Notes: generated by a model from the letters alone, not told the origin. A stretch of DNA of 64,000 nucleotides from Proteles cristata cristata (GCA_017311185.1 JAESUZ010004812.1:1-64000), one strand, 5' to 3'. Numbered from the stretch's first letter, positions 35,863-48,047 are shown. Numbers and translations: made by a program.

Positions 35863-36730
35863 AATGGTTCAGATGGACCTCGGTTTTCTTATTTTTTTCT
35901 GGTATATAAATACACTTTTCATGAAATTTGACATACTTGCCTTTCTTCTACAGCTTTGGATATGACAGTTATATATGTTCATAATTTTATGCTCTTCTCT
36001 TAATTTTCACTCTCTCCAGTCAGCATTCTTTGATGGTTTGCCATTAACATTATTTCCAGTCAGGCTTCTTTTGCTTTAAATAATTTTATATTCACTAAAT
36101 ACCTTCTTTCCTCTTATAATGCTTTTTATCTTCCATTTTAAAACCTAAGTAGGACTTCATTATTTATTATTTTAAAATTAGGGGTTGTATTGAGCATAGG
36201 CTGTGCAGAGTTTGTTGTGGATATAAGGAAACATAAAACATCCCTTTTTCTATTTGGGATATCAAAAATTTAGGAGAAAGAATAAATTGAGTAAATAGCT
36301 AAAATTCCTCCTTTTTCAATGGAGAAAAATGTCCACATATTCATGAAAAATCTCATGTGTTTCTGTGTATATAGGTATGTAAGTGTACACATATATATGT
36401 ATATGCATATGCTCATACATGCACACACACACATAATCATGAATTATAAATTTTTTTCTGGATCACAGAATATTTTGAAAATTACACTGAACTTATACAT
36501 TAAAAATACAACTTAATTTTGTATTGTATATTATTTTCTTGAGTTAAACTATTTTGTATTACTTTTTATTGAAGTGTGTTTCTATTACTTGTAGTACTTG
36601 ATTTTTACATTTAATTGAACAAAATTGCATTGCATATGTTCCAAGTGTTAGGCAATCAGAAATTTGAAGGTATAGAATGGTCAGAAATTGGGATATGTGA
36701 ATTGTGATTCAAAGTTAGAAGATTTGGACT
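35863..36730. other. No gene recognised; TA/CA simple repeats
   Basis: A mixed (TA)n/(CA)n tract lies around 36385-36434. I see no coding sequence. Confidence 0.6.
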
Positions 36731-36908
36731 GGGGTGTCTGGGTAGCTCAGTCAGTTAAGTGTCCGACTTTTTATTTCAGTTCAGGTCATGATCTCCTGGT
36801 TATAGGGTTGAGACTAGTGTTGGGCTCCATGCAAAGGGTAGAACTTACTTGGCATTCTCTCTCTCCCACTCTCTGCCCCGCCCCGAATAAATAAACTTAA
36901 AAATAAAA
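36731..36908 (+). mobile_element. CAN-SINE, older
   Basis: GGGGTGTCTGGGTAGCTCAG head, TCAGGTCATGATCTCCTGG, 'ttgggctcc', CT-rich end and an AATAAATAAACTTAAAAATAA tail. The frame 36688-36894 translates this SINE. Confidence 0.9.
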
Positions 36909-37166
36909 GAAGAGTTTAGATTAATTATAAATCCCATTGTATGGACAATTGAAAAAAAAGAAGGGGGATGGATAAACAGAAGATAAGGTTAACAGAAAGA
37001 GGTCAAAAAAGCAAGAGGGCAAGATTTTGGATGGATCACTTACAAATACAAAAAGTTAGTCAAACTCTAGGCTGTGAAGCAAAAGTCATTAAGTATGAGG
37101 GAGAATGACTAGAATGTGAGAATAGAATTGAGAAAATGAGTAAGGGTACAGGATTAGAAACAATTT

Positions 37167-37398
37167 TTCTAATTTTTTAATGTTTTATTTATTTCTGAGA
37201 GAGAGAGACAGAGAAACAGCGAGACAGCATGAGCAGGGGAGAGTCAGAGAGAGAAGGAGACACAGAATCCAAAATGGGCTACAGGCTCTGAGTTGGCAGT
37301 CAGCACATAGCCCTATGCAGGGCTTGAACCCACAAACCATGAGATCATAACCTGAGCAGAAGTCGGATTCTTAACCAACTGAGCCACCCAGGTGCCCC
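37167..37398 (-). mobile_element. CAN-SINE with 12-bp target duplication
   Basis: Antisense copy ending GAGCCACCCAGGTGCCCC. Target duplication TAGAAACAATTT at 37155-37166 and 37399-37410. CpGs are mostly decayed, so it is of medium age. Confidence 0.96.
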
Positions 37399-37410
37399 TA
37401 GAAACAATTT

Positions 37411-39520
37411 ATATGAAGCTTAAAAGATTAAAGATTTGTTTGGTTTTAATTATTTTTATTTATTTATGTATTTATTTTACTATTAAGACATTAGAGGACA
37501 GTAGTCTCAAAAAGACACTGGTTAGGGAGAAGTGGAAAATGACCTTTCCAACTTCTATGACTACATATGGATTTTGATAAAATTACCAAATTCCACTTAG
37601 AAGAAATTTAAGAAAGCAGGATCTTGTAAAGCACCAATTTTTGTTAAGGCCAGGTATTATAGGGAACATTCAAGAAAGAGCTTAAGAATGTCGAGGTAGC
37701 CCATTAATTACCTTCTACTTCCAAGAAAAAGCAATTGTGAACATAAATCAAAATGTCAAATTTATTTCTGTTTATACAGTTCAATTAAAATGTTGTGTTT
37801 AAATATCTTGAAAATGGTTTGAATTATTGAGTGGTCTTTTATGAGGAAAAATACTATATTTGAACTCCAATCAATTTTTCACTTTTCATTTGTATGCATT
37901 AAGTGCTGAAACCTTGAATCAAAAGAACATATAGAAGAAGAATCAAAACTCCCATAGCTCACTTTGACAAATGAGGATAAGTCTCTGTCAAGGAACAACA
38001 AAATTCTCTAAGACATGAGTGAAATTCATGAAGCATCATTCCCTGTGTCCTTAAGTCATTGAGGTCATTTTTGGCAAGGCCCGCATCATTGATTTGCTGT
38101 CCATGTCAGCAAAGAAAGGATTACAAATCCATGTTTCAATTTTAAGGTCATCTGAGCAAAAGTAAGTAACCTTCGACAATTTTCTTTAGGGTTTCCAGGT
38201 TTCTGCAGATTCCTGCCTGCATATAAATTAAATGGGAGGATTTGCATAGGTGTCTTTCTCAAGTAACTTTAATGTAGACTACCAGCTTGACCAAAGCAGT
38301 ATTTCTAATTGTGACTTGAAGAACTTTGAATTTTGAAGCCTTTAAGTCACTTATACATCTATAGAATTCCACCCAGTGCACCACAATAGAGTTTACTGTT
38401 ATTTTTAAATTGTTCTCAAAGTGGCCACTGTCTTAATCTTTAAAGGAGTGAAACTTTTGCCGGATTTGAATAAATTCTTCCATGATGTGGTCAATGAAAC
38501 CAGTGAAAAATATGCAGTTTGAAAAGTATTTCTCTCCCTAATTTTCACAAACTCATCTGAAAAGGTGATGGATGGTTCAAGGTTTAGCTCATAGAGATCC
38601 ACTCACATGGCAGTATAGAAAATACAAACAAAAACCCTTCAGAATCCCATAATAATGTTTTTCTATGCATGCCATGCAAAAATGGACATCACAATGTGCA
38701 ATGTTTTTCTTCTCACAAAATCCATAAAACCCATCAGTTGTGAAAATTCAAAATGGTTTCTTAAGCAAATAGAATGCTAAGAATATTCTTCCATTTCAGC
38801 TTTTCTTTGACCAGAGTCACCAACTATTTCAAAGTTATCAATTTTTCTAGTTCCTTAAAAAGGATTAAACAATGTTAGCTATCTTTATAGACACTGGTAG
38901 TTTTACTCACTTTCATGATTAAGAGTTATGGCAAAGTCATTTATTTAATAACTACTATCCAGATATGAGAAAATAGGGCATTAGAAAACAGGACTTTAAT
39001 GTAGCTAAAATCACTTAACAGAGGCATGGATTTGTTTGTTTGATTTCCTTGCATTCCACATACATAAGCTAGTTGAAAATTTGGCTTCATAAGATGCCCC
39101 ATGATTGTATGGTTTTCCTTTCAACAATATGATGAGCATGTATTTTCTGATCATGTAAATGTAGATTTAGATAAAGCTCCAGATGTATTAGCCTAATATG
39201 CAATTTGAAAGAAATATTTCAGATTTTGCAATATAGTTTGAGTCTTCTTCTATTCTGCTAGATGTGCTAAAATATAATTTTATATATTTATTTACTTTGT
39301 ATATTTGTTTTCATTTTTTAATGATCAATTTAAATAAAACTAAAGGATATTTACAAAGAGATCCTATACATGTAAGAAAAGACCCATGTTCTTAATAATA
39401 ATGTTAGGTCTTTTTATTCCAACCTATTAGAAACTATTCAAGACATTGTAAAATAGTATAATTGAAGACCATGTTATGTCATCAAGTACTGTTCTATCTT
39501 ATATCTCTCTAGATACTGGA
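37411..39520. other. No gene recognised
   Basis: About 2.1 kb without repeats or coding signals I can identify. The frame at 38405-38602 (-) is unsupported. Confidence 0.6.
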
Positions 39521-39532
39521 GAGAGAAAGAAT

Positions 39533-39564
39533 TTTTTTTTTAAATATATTTTTTTATTTATTTC

Positions 39565-39604
<40 letters not shown>

Positions 39605-39772
39605 TGAGCAGGGAGGGTCAGAGAGAGAGGGAGTCACAGACTCCGAAACAGGCTCCAGGCTCTGAGCTGGCAGTTAGCACAGAGCCCGACGCGGGGCTCG
39701 AACCCACGAACCGCGAGATCATGACCTAAGCGAAAGTCGGATGCTTAACCGACTAAGCCACCCAGGCGCCCC
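39533..39772 (-). mobile_element. CAN-SINE with (GA)n expansion
   Basis: Antisense copy with intact CpGs, a GAGA run at 39569-39602 and the full-length form CAGACTCCGAAACAGG. Near-exact flanks GAGAGAAAGAAT (39521-39532) and GGGAGAAAGAAT (39773-39784). Confidence 0.95.
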
Positions 39773-39920
39773 GGGAGAAAGAATATTTTTAAATTTTTGG
39801 TTAGGGTTCCAAGTTAAGAAGGTAGATTAAAGACCTACATTTAATTTTGTGTCATCATGAAATCTCACTTTGTGGAAAAAAATGACTTTTAAGGTATAAA
39901 ACCACAGTGACAGAGATTTT

Positions 39921-40123
39921 TTTTAAAATTTATTTCTAGGAGAGAGAGAGACAGCATGAGCAGGGGAGGGTCAGAGAGAGAGGGAGTCACAGACTGAAAC
40001 AGGCTCCAGGCTCTGAGCTGGCAGCCAGCACAGAGCCCGTCGCAGGGCTCGAACCCACGAACCGCGAGATCATGACCCAAGCGAAAGTTGGACGCTTAAC
40101 CGACTAAGCCACCCAGGTGCCCC
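39921..40123 (-). mobile_element. CAN-SINE, young, 11-bp target duplication
   Basis: Antisense copy with the 2-bp-deleted form CAGACTGAAACAGG. Target duplication ACAGAGATTTT at 39910-39920 and 40124-40134. The frame 39889-40080 (-) is a translation of this SINE. Confidence 0.96.
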
Positions 40124-40134
40124 ACAGAGATTTT

Positions 40135-40610
40135 AAAGATATGACAAGAGCAACAAGATTCTGTCAGCTAGAAAGCAGATAAACCAAGGGTAATCCGAAG
40201 CGACTCTGAGATAGCTGAAATCTAAGTGAAAAGTGGGCAGATGTTGATTTCCACTGAAGAACCCTCAAAAGAATTGAGAACTGCTATCAACAGGTCCCTT
40301 TGCAATTAGAGACAAAGGGCTATTGGTCGACATAAGGTTAGTTGAAGGCTCCTCCTTAGAAAGCAGTTTGAGCCCAGTATCACCTACAGCAATCCGCTAC
40401 AAAACTCTACTTCCCTCACTGCAGATAAATCTGAGTCATATTTTTTGTGACTAAGGACAGTGAAAGTTTCCATGTTGTTTCTTCTAGAACACACACAAAT
40501 TATAAAAACAAATTAGAAAACCATATACATGGTGATATAGTATGGTTAAGAATGAAAAATAAGACAAAAATGAAATACTTTACAAACATCCATGACTATG
40601 GCAAAGCTTA
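40135..40610. other. No gene recognised
   Basis: Presumably unique sequence between two SINEs; nothing assigned. Confidence 0.6.
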
Positions 40611-40620
40611 ACAATTCTTT

Positions 40621-40824
40621 TGCTTTTCTCTAATGCTTATTTACTTTTCACAGAGAGGGATTGAGAGTACAAGTAGGGGACGGACAGAGAGAGAGGGAGA
40701 AAAGATCCTAAGTGGGCTCTGTACTGACAGCAGACAGCCCCAAGCAGGGCTTAAAACTACAAACCGGCAGGCAGGTCATAACCTGAGCCGAAGCCAAATG
40801 CTTAACTGAGCCACCCAGGTGCCC
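40621..40824 (-). mobile_element. CAN-SINE, diverged
   Basis: Antisense copy from 'tgcttttctctaatgcttatttac' to GAGCCACCCAGGTGCCC. Flanks AACAATTCTTT (40610-40620) and AACAATTCCTT (40825-40835) are the target duplication with one mismatch. Confidence 0.92.
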
Positions 40825-40835
40825 AACAATTCCTT

Positions 40836-41580
40836 TTTTAAACAATAACTTGAAACATATTTTCTAACATCTATAAATAATAATACAGATGAAAATATGA
40901 AAATGCCAAAGTAAAGGAAATTATGTATTTGTAATAAGCATATGCTTATATATGCATAGAGTCTTGCAAATAATATATAGGAAGCCAGTATGATTGTTTG
41001 CCATTGCTAAAAAGAATAAGGTGGCTTGGGTAAAAGGACATAATGGAAATTTAATATGCATTTTTAGTCAATCTGTGTTTCTGACTTTCCATAACGTCAG
41101 TATGTCACTTGTTCAAAAATAATTAAAAAAATATTTTTTCCTCTAGCAATAAATAAATAACAATACGGATCCACCATTGGGGATGATGGGTTATAAAAAT
41201 TCACCATATATACAATGTTTCTTGTGAATAAAAAAATTAAATAAGAGAAAATATTTGAAGAAAAAAAATACTCTTTTATATTTAAGTCATACATCTATTC
41301 AAGTTTATTAATTAAACTTCCACGTTAATATTCATAGAATTTAGGGAATACAATAAAAAACTTAAAATTCATAGGCATGACAGTTTCACACTTTTCATAT
41401 TTAAAGCAAGCACATAATATATTTTAATAACATATAACAATATATTTATTCTATGCATCACTTCTTCCTTATTAAATTTGAACACAGAATATATGTAGAA
41501 TACTAACTCCCAAAGTAATAGCCTAAGAACAACAAAAAAGCACCTAAATTGTAAGATCCCAGATGGCAGACATATCTGTT
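40836..41580. other. No gene recognised
   Basis: AT-rich; 41097-41294 (-) is an unsupported short frame. Confidence 0.6.
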
Positions 41581-41595
41581 AAGAATGTTTTTGCT

Positions 41596-41863
41596 GGGGC
41601 GCCTGGGTGGCTTAGTCGGTTAAGCGTCCGACTTTCGCTTAGGTCATGATCTCGCGGTTCGTGGGTTCGAGCCCCGCGTCGGGCTCTGTGCTGACTGCCA
41701 GCTCAGAGCCTGGAGCCTGTTTCAGTCTGTGACTCCCTCTCTCTCTGACCCTCCCCTGCTCACGCTGTCTCTCTCTCTCTCCTGGAAATAAATAAAACAT
41801 CAAAAAAAATCGTATCATTTCATCCATAACCACTTCAGATTGCATCTTTAAAAAAAAAAAAAA
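41596..41863 (+). mobile_element. Young CAN-SINE with a 40-nt extra 3' segment before poly(A)
   Basis: The best-preserved copy in the window. A box TGGCTTAGTCGG at 41608-41619 and B box GGTTCGAGCC at 41664-41673 are intact, and CpGs are retained. Exact 15-bp target duplication AAGAATGTTTTTGCT at 41581-41595 and 41864-41878. Between the SINE's own A-rich end (AAAAAAAA, 41802-41809) and the final poly(A) (41850-41863) lie 40 nt of non-SINE sequence (41810-41849), which suggests 3' transduction by Pol III read-through at the source locus. The frame 41639-41845 (-) is a shadow. Confidence 0.97.
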
Positions 41864-42114
41864 AAGAATGTTTTTGCTGAAAGTTATAAAATACCTGACA
41901 AGACTGTCTTAAGGCAATCAGGCTCCATTTACTGACAGAAGTCTAGAGGTAGATGTTTACTCATTTAACAGTGCAATGATATCAGGCACAAGGAATCTTT
42001 GATTCTTTTGACCTTGTCTTCAGAAGCATCAGATGGTTGGGACAGACTGAGCCACCATATAAAATTAAATCAGAAGAATTCCACAAGTCTTTGGTCATGA
42101 TGCACTGATGATAA

Positions 42115-42315
42115 TGGAACCAAATGGACATGAATGATCTGGTGGCTTGTGAGCTCAAGCCCTGCATCAGGTGAGGTTAAGCCCCATTCTGGGTGAGATC
42201 AAGCCCCACTTCAGGATCCACACTCTTTCTCCCTTTCTCTCTCCCTGACCCTAATTCACTCACATACTCCCTCTCTCTCTCTCTCTCTATTTCTCTCTCT
42301 CTCAAATAAACAAAA
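42115..42315 (+). mobile_element. CAN-SINE, 5'-decayed, with triplicated B-box segment
   Basis: The 3' part (CT-rich run 42240-42304, CAAATAAACAAA tail) is SINE-like. In place of one B-box region there are three contiguous 22-bp units (42149-42170, 42171-42192, 42193-42214), each of the form GTGAGxTCAAGCCCC. The A-box head is not recognisable. Confidence 0.8.
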
Positions 42316-42476
42316 TGTGCTTTCTATTGCCTATCAGAAAAACTCATTATGGAATTAATACTTGGGCAAAGTAAAGTTTTATGTTTAAACCACTGAAATT
42401 TTGAGGCATTTCTTACAACAACTAGCTTAATAAAGTGTGTTAATTTGTCTTTATCCCAAAATTTCTTTAAAAATAT

Positions 42477-42690
42477 CTAGGTCTGTGGACATCTGGATTG
42501 TTTCCATAATTTGGCTAGTGTACACAATGCTGCTATAAACATCTGGGTACACGAATCCCTTTGACTTAATATTTTTGTATTCTTTGGGTGAATACCTAGT
42601 AGTTCAATTGCCAGATCACAGGGTAGTTCTATTTTTAACTTTTTGAGAAACCTCCATATTGCTTTCCAAAGTGGCTACGCCAGTTTGACT
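42477..42690 (-). mobile_element. L1 ORF2 C-terminal fragment
   Basis: In antisense it carries 'gtctgtggacatctggattg', 'cacaatgctgctataaacat', 'ttctttgggtgaatacctag', 'ttgagaaacctccatattgc' and 'tttccaaagtggct', the well-known L1 ORF2 3' segment. There is no L1 3'UTR adjoining it. Confidence 0.88.
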
Positions 42691-42911
42691 TTAGCTGCTC
42701 AGAACAGGTATAGAAAAGCCAAGAAGGACTGATCTAAAGTTAATGTTTTGCAAAGCTTTGAAACAGAGGGCAGTGGGAATTAGCAATTTTAGCATCAGGA
42801 AAGATCTTGTTATTTATTTTGAAGTTATTATTAGATAAAGAAAGTTAGATAATTACAGGTCACTGAGTTAATAGCAAATTACATGTAAAGAGTTGGAATC
42901 TAAAATTTTCA

Positions 42912-43117
42912 TTTTTTTGTTTTGTTAACATTTATTATTTTTGAGAGACCAAAAGAAACAGAGTGTGAGCTAGGGAGGGGCAGAGAGACAGGGAGACACA
43001 GAATCCGAAGGAGGCATCAGGCTCTGAGCTATCAGCATAGAGCTTGAATTCAAGAATGTGAGATCATGACCTGAGCAGAAGTTGGATGCCTAACCAGCTG
43101 AGCCAGCCAGATGCCCC
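42912..43117 (-). mobile_element. CAN-SINE, older
   Basis: Antisense copy ending GAGCCAGCCAGATGCCCC, with 'gctctgagctatcagc' and 'atcatgacctgagc' preserved. Directly adjoins the next SINE. Confidence 0.9.
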
Positions 43118-43315
43118 TAATATTTTTAATTTTAATTTATTTTCAGAAAGACAGAGCATAAACAGGGGAGGGGCAGAGAGAGAGGGAGACACAGGATCTG
43201 AAGCAGGCTGCAGGCTCTGAGCTAGAGCCCAATGTGGGGCTCAAACCCACAAACTGCGAGATGATGACCTGAGCTGAAGTTGGAGGTCTCACTGACTGAG
43301 CCACTGAGATGCCCC
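43118..43315 (-). mobile_element. CAN-SINE, older, adjoining the previous one
   Basis: Antisense copy ending GAGCCACTGAGATGCCCC. The A-rich tail 'taatatttttaattttaatt' separates it from the upstream SINE, so two insertions lie back to back in the same orientation. The frame 43222-43431 (-) crosses it and is not a gene. Confidence 0.9.
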
Positions 43316-44410
43316 AGAAATCTGAAATATTTAAAGTAAATCTGCTCTAAGCTATTAGCAGTGATGAGCTGGAGTAGACTATGTGCAACTTTTCCCAACT
43401 TGTGTTCAGTGAGAGAACTTACCAGTGTCAATCTTTCAGTGACCCAAATTAGGCTTTTCTGTTTGTTTGTTTTCTAGAACTGGTTGTTAAAACAATTATG
43501 ACACCATATTGATAAGTTCCAAGTTGCTGCTATGGAAATTGGATGTTGGCTGACATAAGTAGAGTAGAGAAGTAGGGATGTTGAGTTACTAGTTCATCCA
43601 CATGACATTTAAAAATTCTTGATCATGATAGCAAGGCTTTTAGTGAAGGATTCAGATTTCAATATTTCTAATAAATCATCTATTTACCACCTGACAGATT
43701 CTACTAAATTACTAAAGTTGGAGAGTGATTTTAAGTAGATAAGATTATATACATTAAACACAAGAAATATTTATAGAAACATAAAAAAGATCAATGATTA
43801 TAAAGTGATATTTTGAAGTGAGGATGACTAAACTCACATCCTAATACTGAGGTATGTGAAGTGTAAATGAGTCAGTAGTCTTGTGAAACCAGAGTAAATC
43901 ACAAACTCAAAGGTAAAGAGTTCCATTTGTAAATGTATGGAGTAAATACTCATTCAGTATTGAGTTCAATTATGTGTAAGAGCATTTGTCTACAGGAGAA
44001 CAAGTTTTCCAGACAGCTCAGGAGTTTGGTCTGTATGTTTATTTTCCTAAGGATATAGTGGGAAGATGTGGGACCAGAGAGAAAAAGACAAGTCTATGCG
44101 GTGATGAGAGCATAAAATACCATGAATGGTGAAGGGATTCTTAAATTTTAGGTGATACCAAGATCTCAGTGATGTACAGTGCATAGATGAGGTCAAGTTT
44201 TTTAGAGAAATTAATCCCCAAAACCCATATTAGTTGGAGATCTCAAGCATCTCTCCATAACCTTATTTAATTGAGCTTCTGAAGCAAAGTGCAATGAATC
44301 AAATGGTTTGTGAACACTATGTGTGAATTGAAAAGACAAGACAGTGGTCACTCATAATTTCAAGAGATACTGAGTTTTAGAAGTAGCCACTCTTGGCTTT
44401 GATTCTCTTC
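43316..44410. other. No gene recognised
   Basis: Just over 1 kb of presumably unique AT-rich sequence; nothing assigned. Confidence 0.6.
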
Positions 44411-45198
44411 CCAGCAGAAGCAGCTCTGGGAGGAGCACCATCAGGAATACTTGAAGCCCCTTGCAGAGAAAGACGAGGCTCTGGAGGAGGCAGATGAACT
44501 AGACAGGCTGGTGACAGCAAACACAGAGCCAGTGCAGTATGATCACCCCAACCATACAGTCACTATGACCACCATCAGTGACCTGGACCTGTAGGGGCCC
44601 AGATATTTAGACTGCCCCCACCCGAGCAAGAGTTGTCATGTGTCTGAGGAAGAGGTTGTCATCCATGGAGAAGCTGACCAGAGCCTTAACCCGGAAGCCC
44701 AGAGACCCACTGCTATCCCAGCAGATCTCTGCTATCACAGCATCACTGCACACACACAGTCACAAAAAGGGCAAGAGGAAACATCCTCAGTGAGTCCAAG
44801 ACTCCACCAAGAAGTCCCAGAGTCCCACTAGTACAAGACCCAACACTGCCCAGCTGACGGGCAAAGCCTGGCACATGGAGAGTGATCCTCAAGAACAAGG
44901 CTATGCCCCAGCCTGGGCTATAGGGTCTTATTCTGTTTCAGCTTGGCTATCCCAGTAATCCAGCACCAAGGTGGTGACTCTGTGACCTAAGGTTGGGATG
45001 CCAGCACCTCTCTGGCCTAGAGCTTAGACTCTAGAAGGAGCAGAGAGCTGAGAGCTGGCTTCCCTCAAGAGGACCTTTAGAGCCTAATCTGGGTCATCTT
45101 CCTAAATGTCTATGCCACTGAGTCTTCAATGGATTTGTGAAACTTTAAGAAAACAACAACAACAAAATCAAAACCCAAAAACAAACAAACAAAAAAAA
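44411..45198 (+). pseudogene. NOL12: Processed pseudogene of NOL12 (nucleolar protein 12), 5'-truncated
   Basis: NOL12 is a nucleolar RNA-binding protein acting in rRNA processing. From 44415 the frame reads [20 protein letters not shown], then ELDRLVTA and [19 protein letters not shown], the conserved middle of NOL12, without introns. A TAG at 44592-44594 interrupts it. After a frameshift, from 44665 another frame gives EKLTRAL, RKPRDPLLSQQIS and HKKGKRKHPQ, then a TGA, then QLTGKAWH, the C-terminus. A 3'UTR-like part runs to about 45147, followed by an A-rich tail (45148-45198). The N-terminal third is missing. A clear target duplication was not found. The frame 44640-44831 is an out-of-frame shadow. 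Confidence 0.88.
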
Positions 45199-46624
45199 GC
45201 AACTGATTTCATTTATCAAAAACAAACATAAAACACTATGATAAAATATTTACATTCTCTGCTAATTTGCTTTATGAAATGTGGATAAGCTCCACTGGAA
45301 AAGTAAGATAAGCAATTGAAAGTGATCTATCTCAAAAGTAAAACAGGCTTCTAGAATACCAAGTTCTCAAAATGTTATTTAAGTAGTCATTATTTTATTT
45401 TCCAGTAAATATATAATATTTACATACATGTACATACATAATTTTCTAATAATTAAATCTTGAATATTATCATTATAAAATAATATTATTTTTATAGGAA
45501 TTAAGGATATGAGAGATGTCTTTATTGGTCAAATTTATGACCTACATAGTTAAAAATTATTCTTTATTCTAATCTTTGAGCAGTACTCTTAGTGCAAAGG
45601 ACTACTGAATCTACATAGCAAAAGCAAGATGGGATCTCATTATCTCTAATTTCACTTAAAAATTCCAGTTATTTTGCTTTACATGCCTATAGTTTATACT
45701 GGTGTATTTTTGTATAATAAAAGCAGCTGGATTCCAATCAGGTAGGCTTGTAGATAGATGGAAATGTAGAGATTTATATAGTATATCTTCCTAAGTGTTA
45801 GCAAAGAGGAAGACCAAGGAAGATTACACATACATATCCTCAAAAAAACAACCGGAGTCCAAACCCAGTTCTCTTGAAACTAAATTCATTGCTAATTATG
45901 ATAGCAAGAAAATTATGTTCCATCTTATATTAACCATTATATAACTGTGGAGCTGAGCTTTCCCAACCTAACTGAAATGTAAATGTAAACAAGTGGGATC
46001 TGAGAATCAACACAAATTTACCCACCCTGGCTGATTTTCATTAGTGGTGGGAATTAATGAAGATTTTCTTCAGTGACAGATTTTGAACAGAAATAGTAGA
46101 ATAAATGTTGACAGTGGATAGTGACAAAACTGCCATTGAAGTCAATAGCAGACCAAGTAAATAGAAGGAAATATAAATTATAGCAATGATCCAGTAGGCA
46201 TACAGAAAATCAGTATGATATGATAGTTACTAATAACTGAAATATTTTATAAAAGAGAGCCACAATACAGCAGTACCCTAGCAACCATTAAAAAATAAGG
46301 GGCAAATTGCAGTCTTTGGTGGTCGTACAAATAAGCTAATAGGTAAGGTAATTTCTTCCCAAGTTAAAACCAATACCACTGTGCCTTCAAAACTGAAAAT
46401 AAAGAACCAGAAATTTAATCAGGGAAAACAAACAAACAAGACAAAACAAACAAAACAAAAACAACAAAACACAAGGCCATAGTTGTTTGCCTTACTTAAA
46501 TAAATAAGTCACATTGGTTTGAAGTTTCTGGCTCAGAAACATCATTGCCAAGGTAAACAAGAAGTGGATATTGAGGGTAAAGGACATGTGAGTCATGGAG
46601 CATTGACAAATGTCATCCATTTCA
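45199..46624. other. No gene recognised; AAAC-rich tract
   Basis: An (AAAC)n-type tract lies at 46427-46471. The rest is AT-rich without assignable features. Confidence 0.6.
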
Positions 46625-46827
46625 GGGCACATGGGTGGCTGTCAGTTAAGTGTCTGACTCTTGACTTAGGTTCAGATCATGGTATCAGGGTCATGAGATT
46701 GAGTCCTGCTGTCAGCATGGATCCTGCTTGGGATTCTTTCCCCCCACTCTCTCTTCCCCTCCCCCACTCTCCCCTGCTTGCTCGTGCTCGCACTCTCTCT
46801 ATTTCTCTCTCAAAATAAACAGTAAAA
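46625..46827 (+). mobile_element. CAN-SINE, older
   Basis: GGGCACATGGGTGGCTGTCAG head, 'ttcagatcatggtatcagg', 'gcttgggattctttcccccc' and a CT-rich end. Diverged flanks AATGTCATCCATTTCA and AATATCATCTGGTTCA. The frame 46519-46818 is a translation across it. Confidence 0.88.
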
Positions 46828-47221
46828 AATATCATCTGGTTCAATCAGATTAACATCACATAGGATACCAATGCAAGAACTCAGGTATGAAATACGCAAC
46901 CATCTAGACCATGGCATGAAATCAACGGAGGTTATTTCTGGTAAAATCTCATGCATCTGTTAAGCGAAAATGAAACTAGTGGTCTGACGCTGTCTCATGT
47001 CATAGCAGATCTTGAATGAAAGGACACTAGCAGGTAAAGAAAAGGATAGCTTTGCAATTGGAAACTGTAATGTGAGATAAACCATGGAAATTTATATTAA
47101 AAATATTAAGTAGTGTTTAACACTTTCAAAGATTTATATTTCTAGTTTAAACATATTAAGACTTTTTCAAGCTAGTCTAACAATATTTTCTCTTTTCATT
47201 ATTTTTTGTTGAGGTATAATT
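46828..47221. other. No gene recognised
   Basis: Short AT-rich interval between a SINE and an LTR. Confidence 0.55.
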
Positions 47222-47703
47222 TTGTGGTATGCAGAACAGTGGCCACATCGGATGTCCACGTAATAATCTTGTGAAGGTGTTACCTAACATGGCAAAGGAA
47301 AATCAAGGTTGCAGATGGAATTAAGTTTGCTGGCCAGCTGGATTTAACAGAGGGAAGTTATCCAAGATTATCCAGTTGGGCCAATGTAATAGGATACTTA
47401 AATGTGGAAGAGGGAGGCAGAAGAGTCCATCTCTTGATATGTGAGAAAAATACAACCAGACATTGCTGCCATTTAAAATGGAAAGGGCCAAAAGAAAGAA
47501 AAGTAGACAACCTATAGAATCTGAAAAGGCAAGAAAAAACAGATTCTCTCTCAGGACCTGAAAAAGGCAAACAGCCTTGCTGATATCTTGATTTCAGCCC
47601 AGTGAGACCTATTTGGAGTTCTGACCTCCAAAACTATAATACATTTGTGTTGTTTTAGGATGTTAAATTTGTGATTTTTTACAGCAACAATAACAAGTTA
47701 CAA
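47222..47703 (+). mobile_element. MLT1-type (ERVL-MaLR) LTR, second copy
   Basis: 'ggatgtccacgtaataatct', 'gttacctaacatggcaaagg', 'gattatccagttgggccaat', 'ttgatttcagcccagtgaga', 'ttctgacctccaaaactata' and 'tttgtgttgttttaggatgt' follow the MLT1 consensus in order. It is a different MLT1 subfamily from the copy at 32111. Confidence 0.85.
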
Positions 47704-48047
47704 CTTTCTACATAGTGAAAAGTGTTATTTCTTTCAATCACTAAGAGAATGGTGCTTCCAATATTGCAAATTTGTCTATCTCTCCTTTCATACCGTAAGG
47801 GGTTCTTTTGCATCATTTAAAACTCTATTATTACAGACCCACTAAATTAGACTTGCTATTTCTTCCTACTGAATTACACCTTTTATCATTATGGAATGCC
47901 CTTCTTTATATTTCATAATACTCCTTGCCTTGAGGTCTACTTTGTTGATATAGCCACATCAGCTTCTTTCAGCTGTTTGTGAGGTATGCCTATTTTTTCA
48001 TACTTTTGTTTTCAATCTATGTGTTTCTATAGACAACACAAATTTGG

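Noticed and set aside
41596..41680. tRNA gene
   Set aside because: A and B boxes are those of the tRNA-derived SINE head; there is no full cloverleaf with matched acceptor stem, and the sequence continues into the SINE body.
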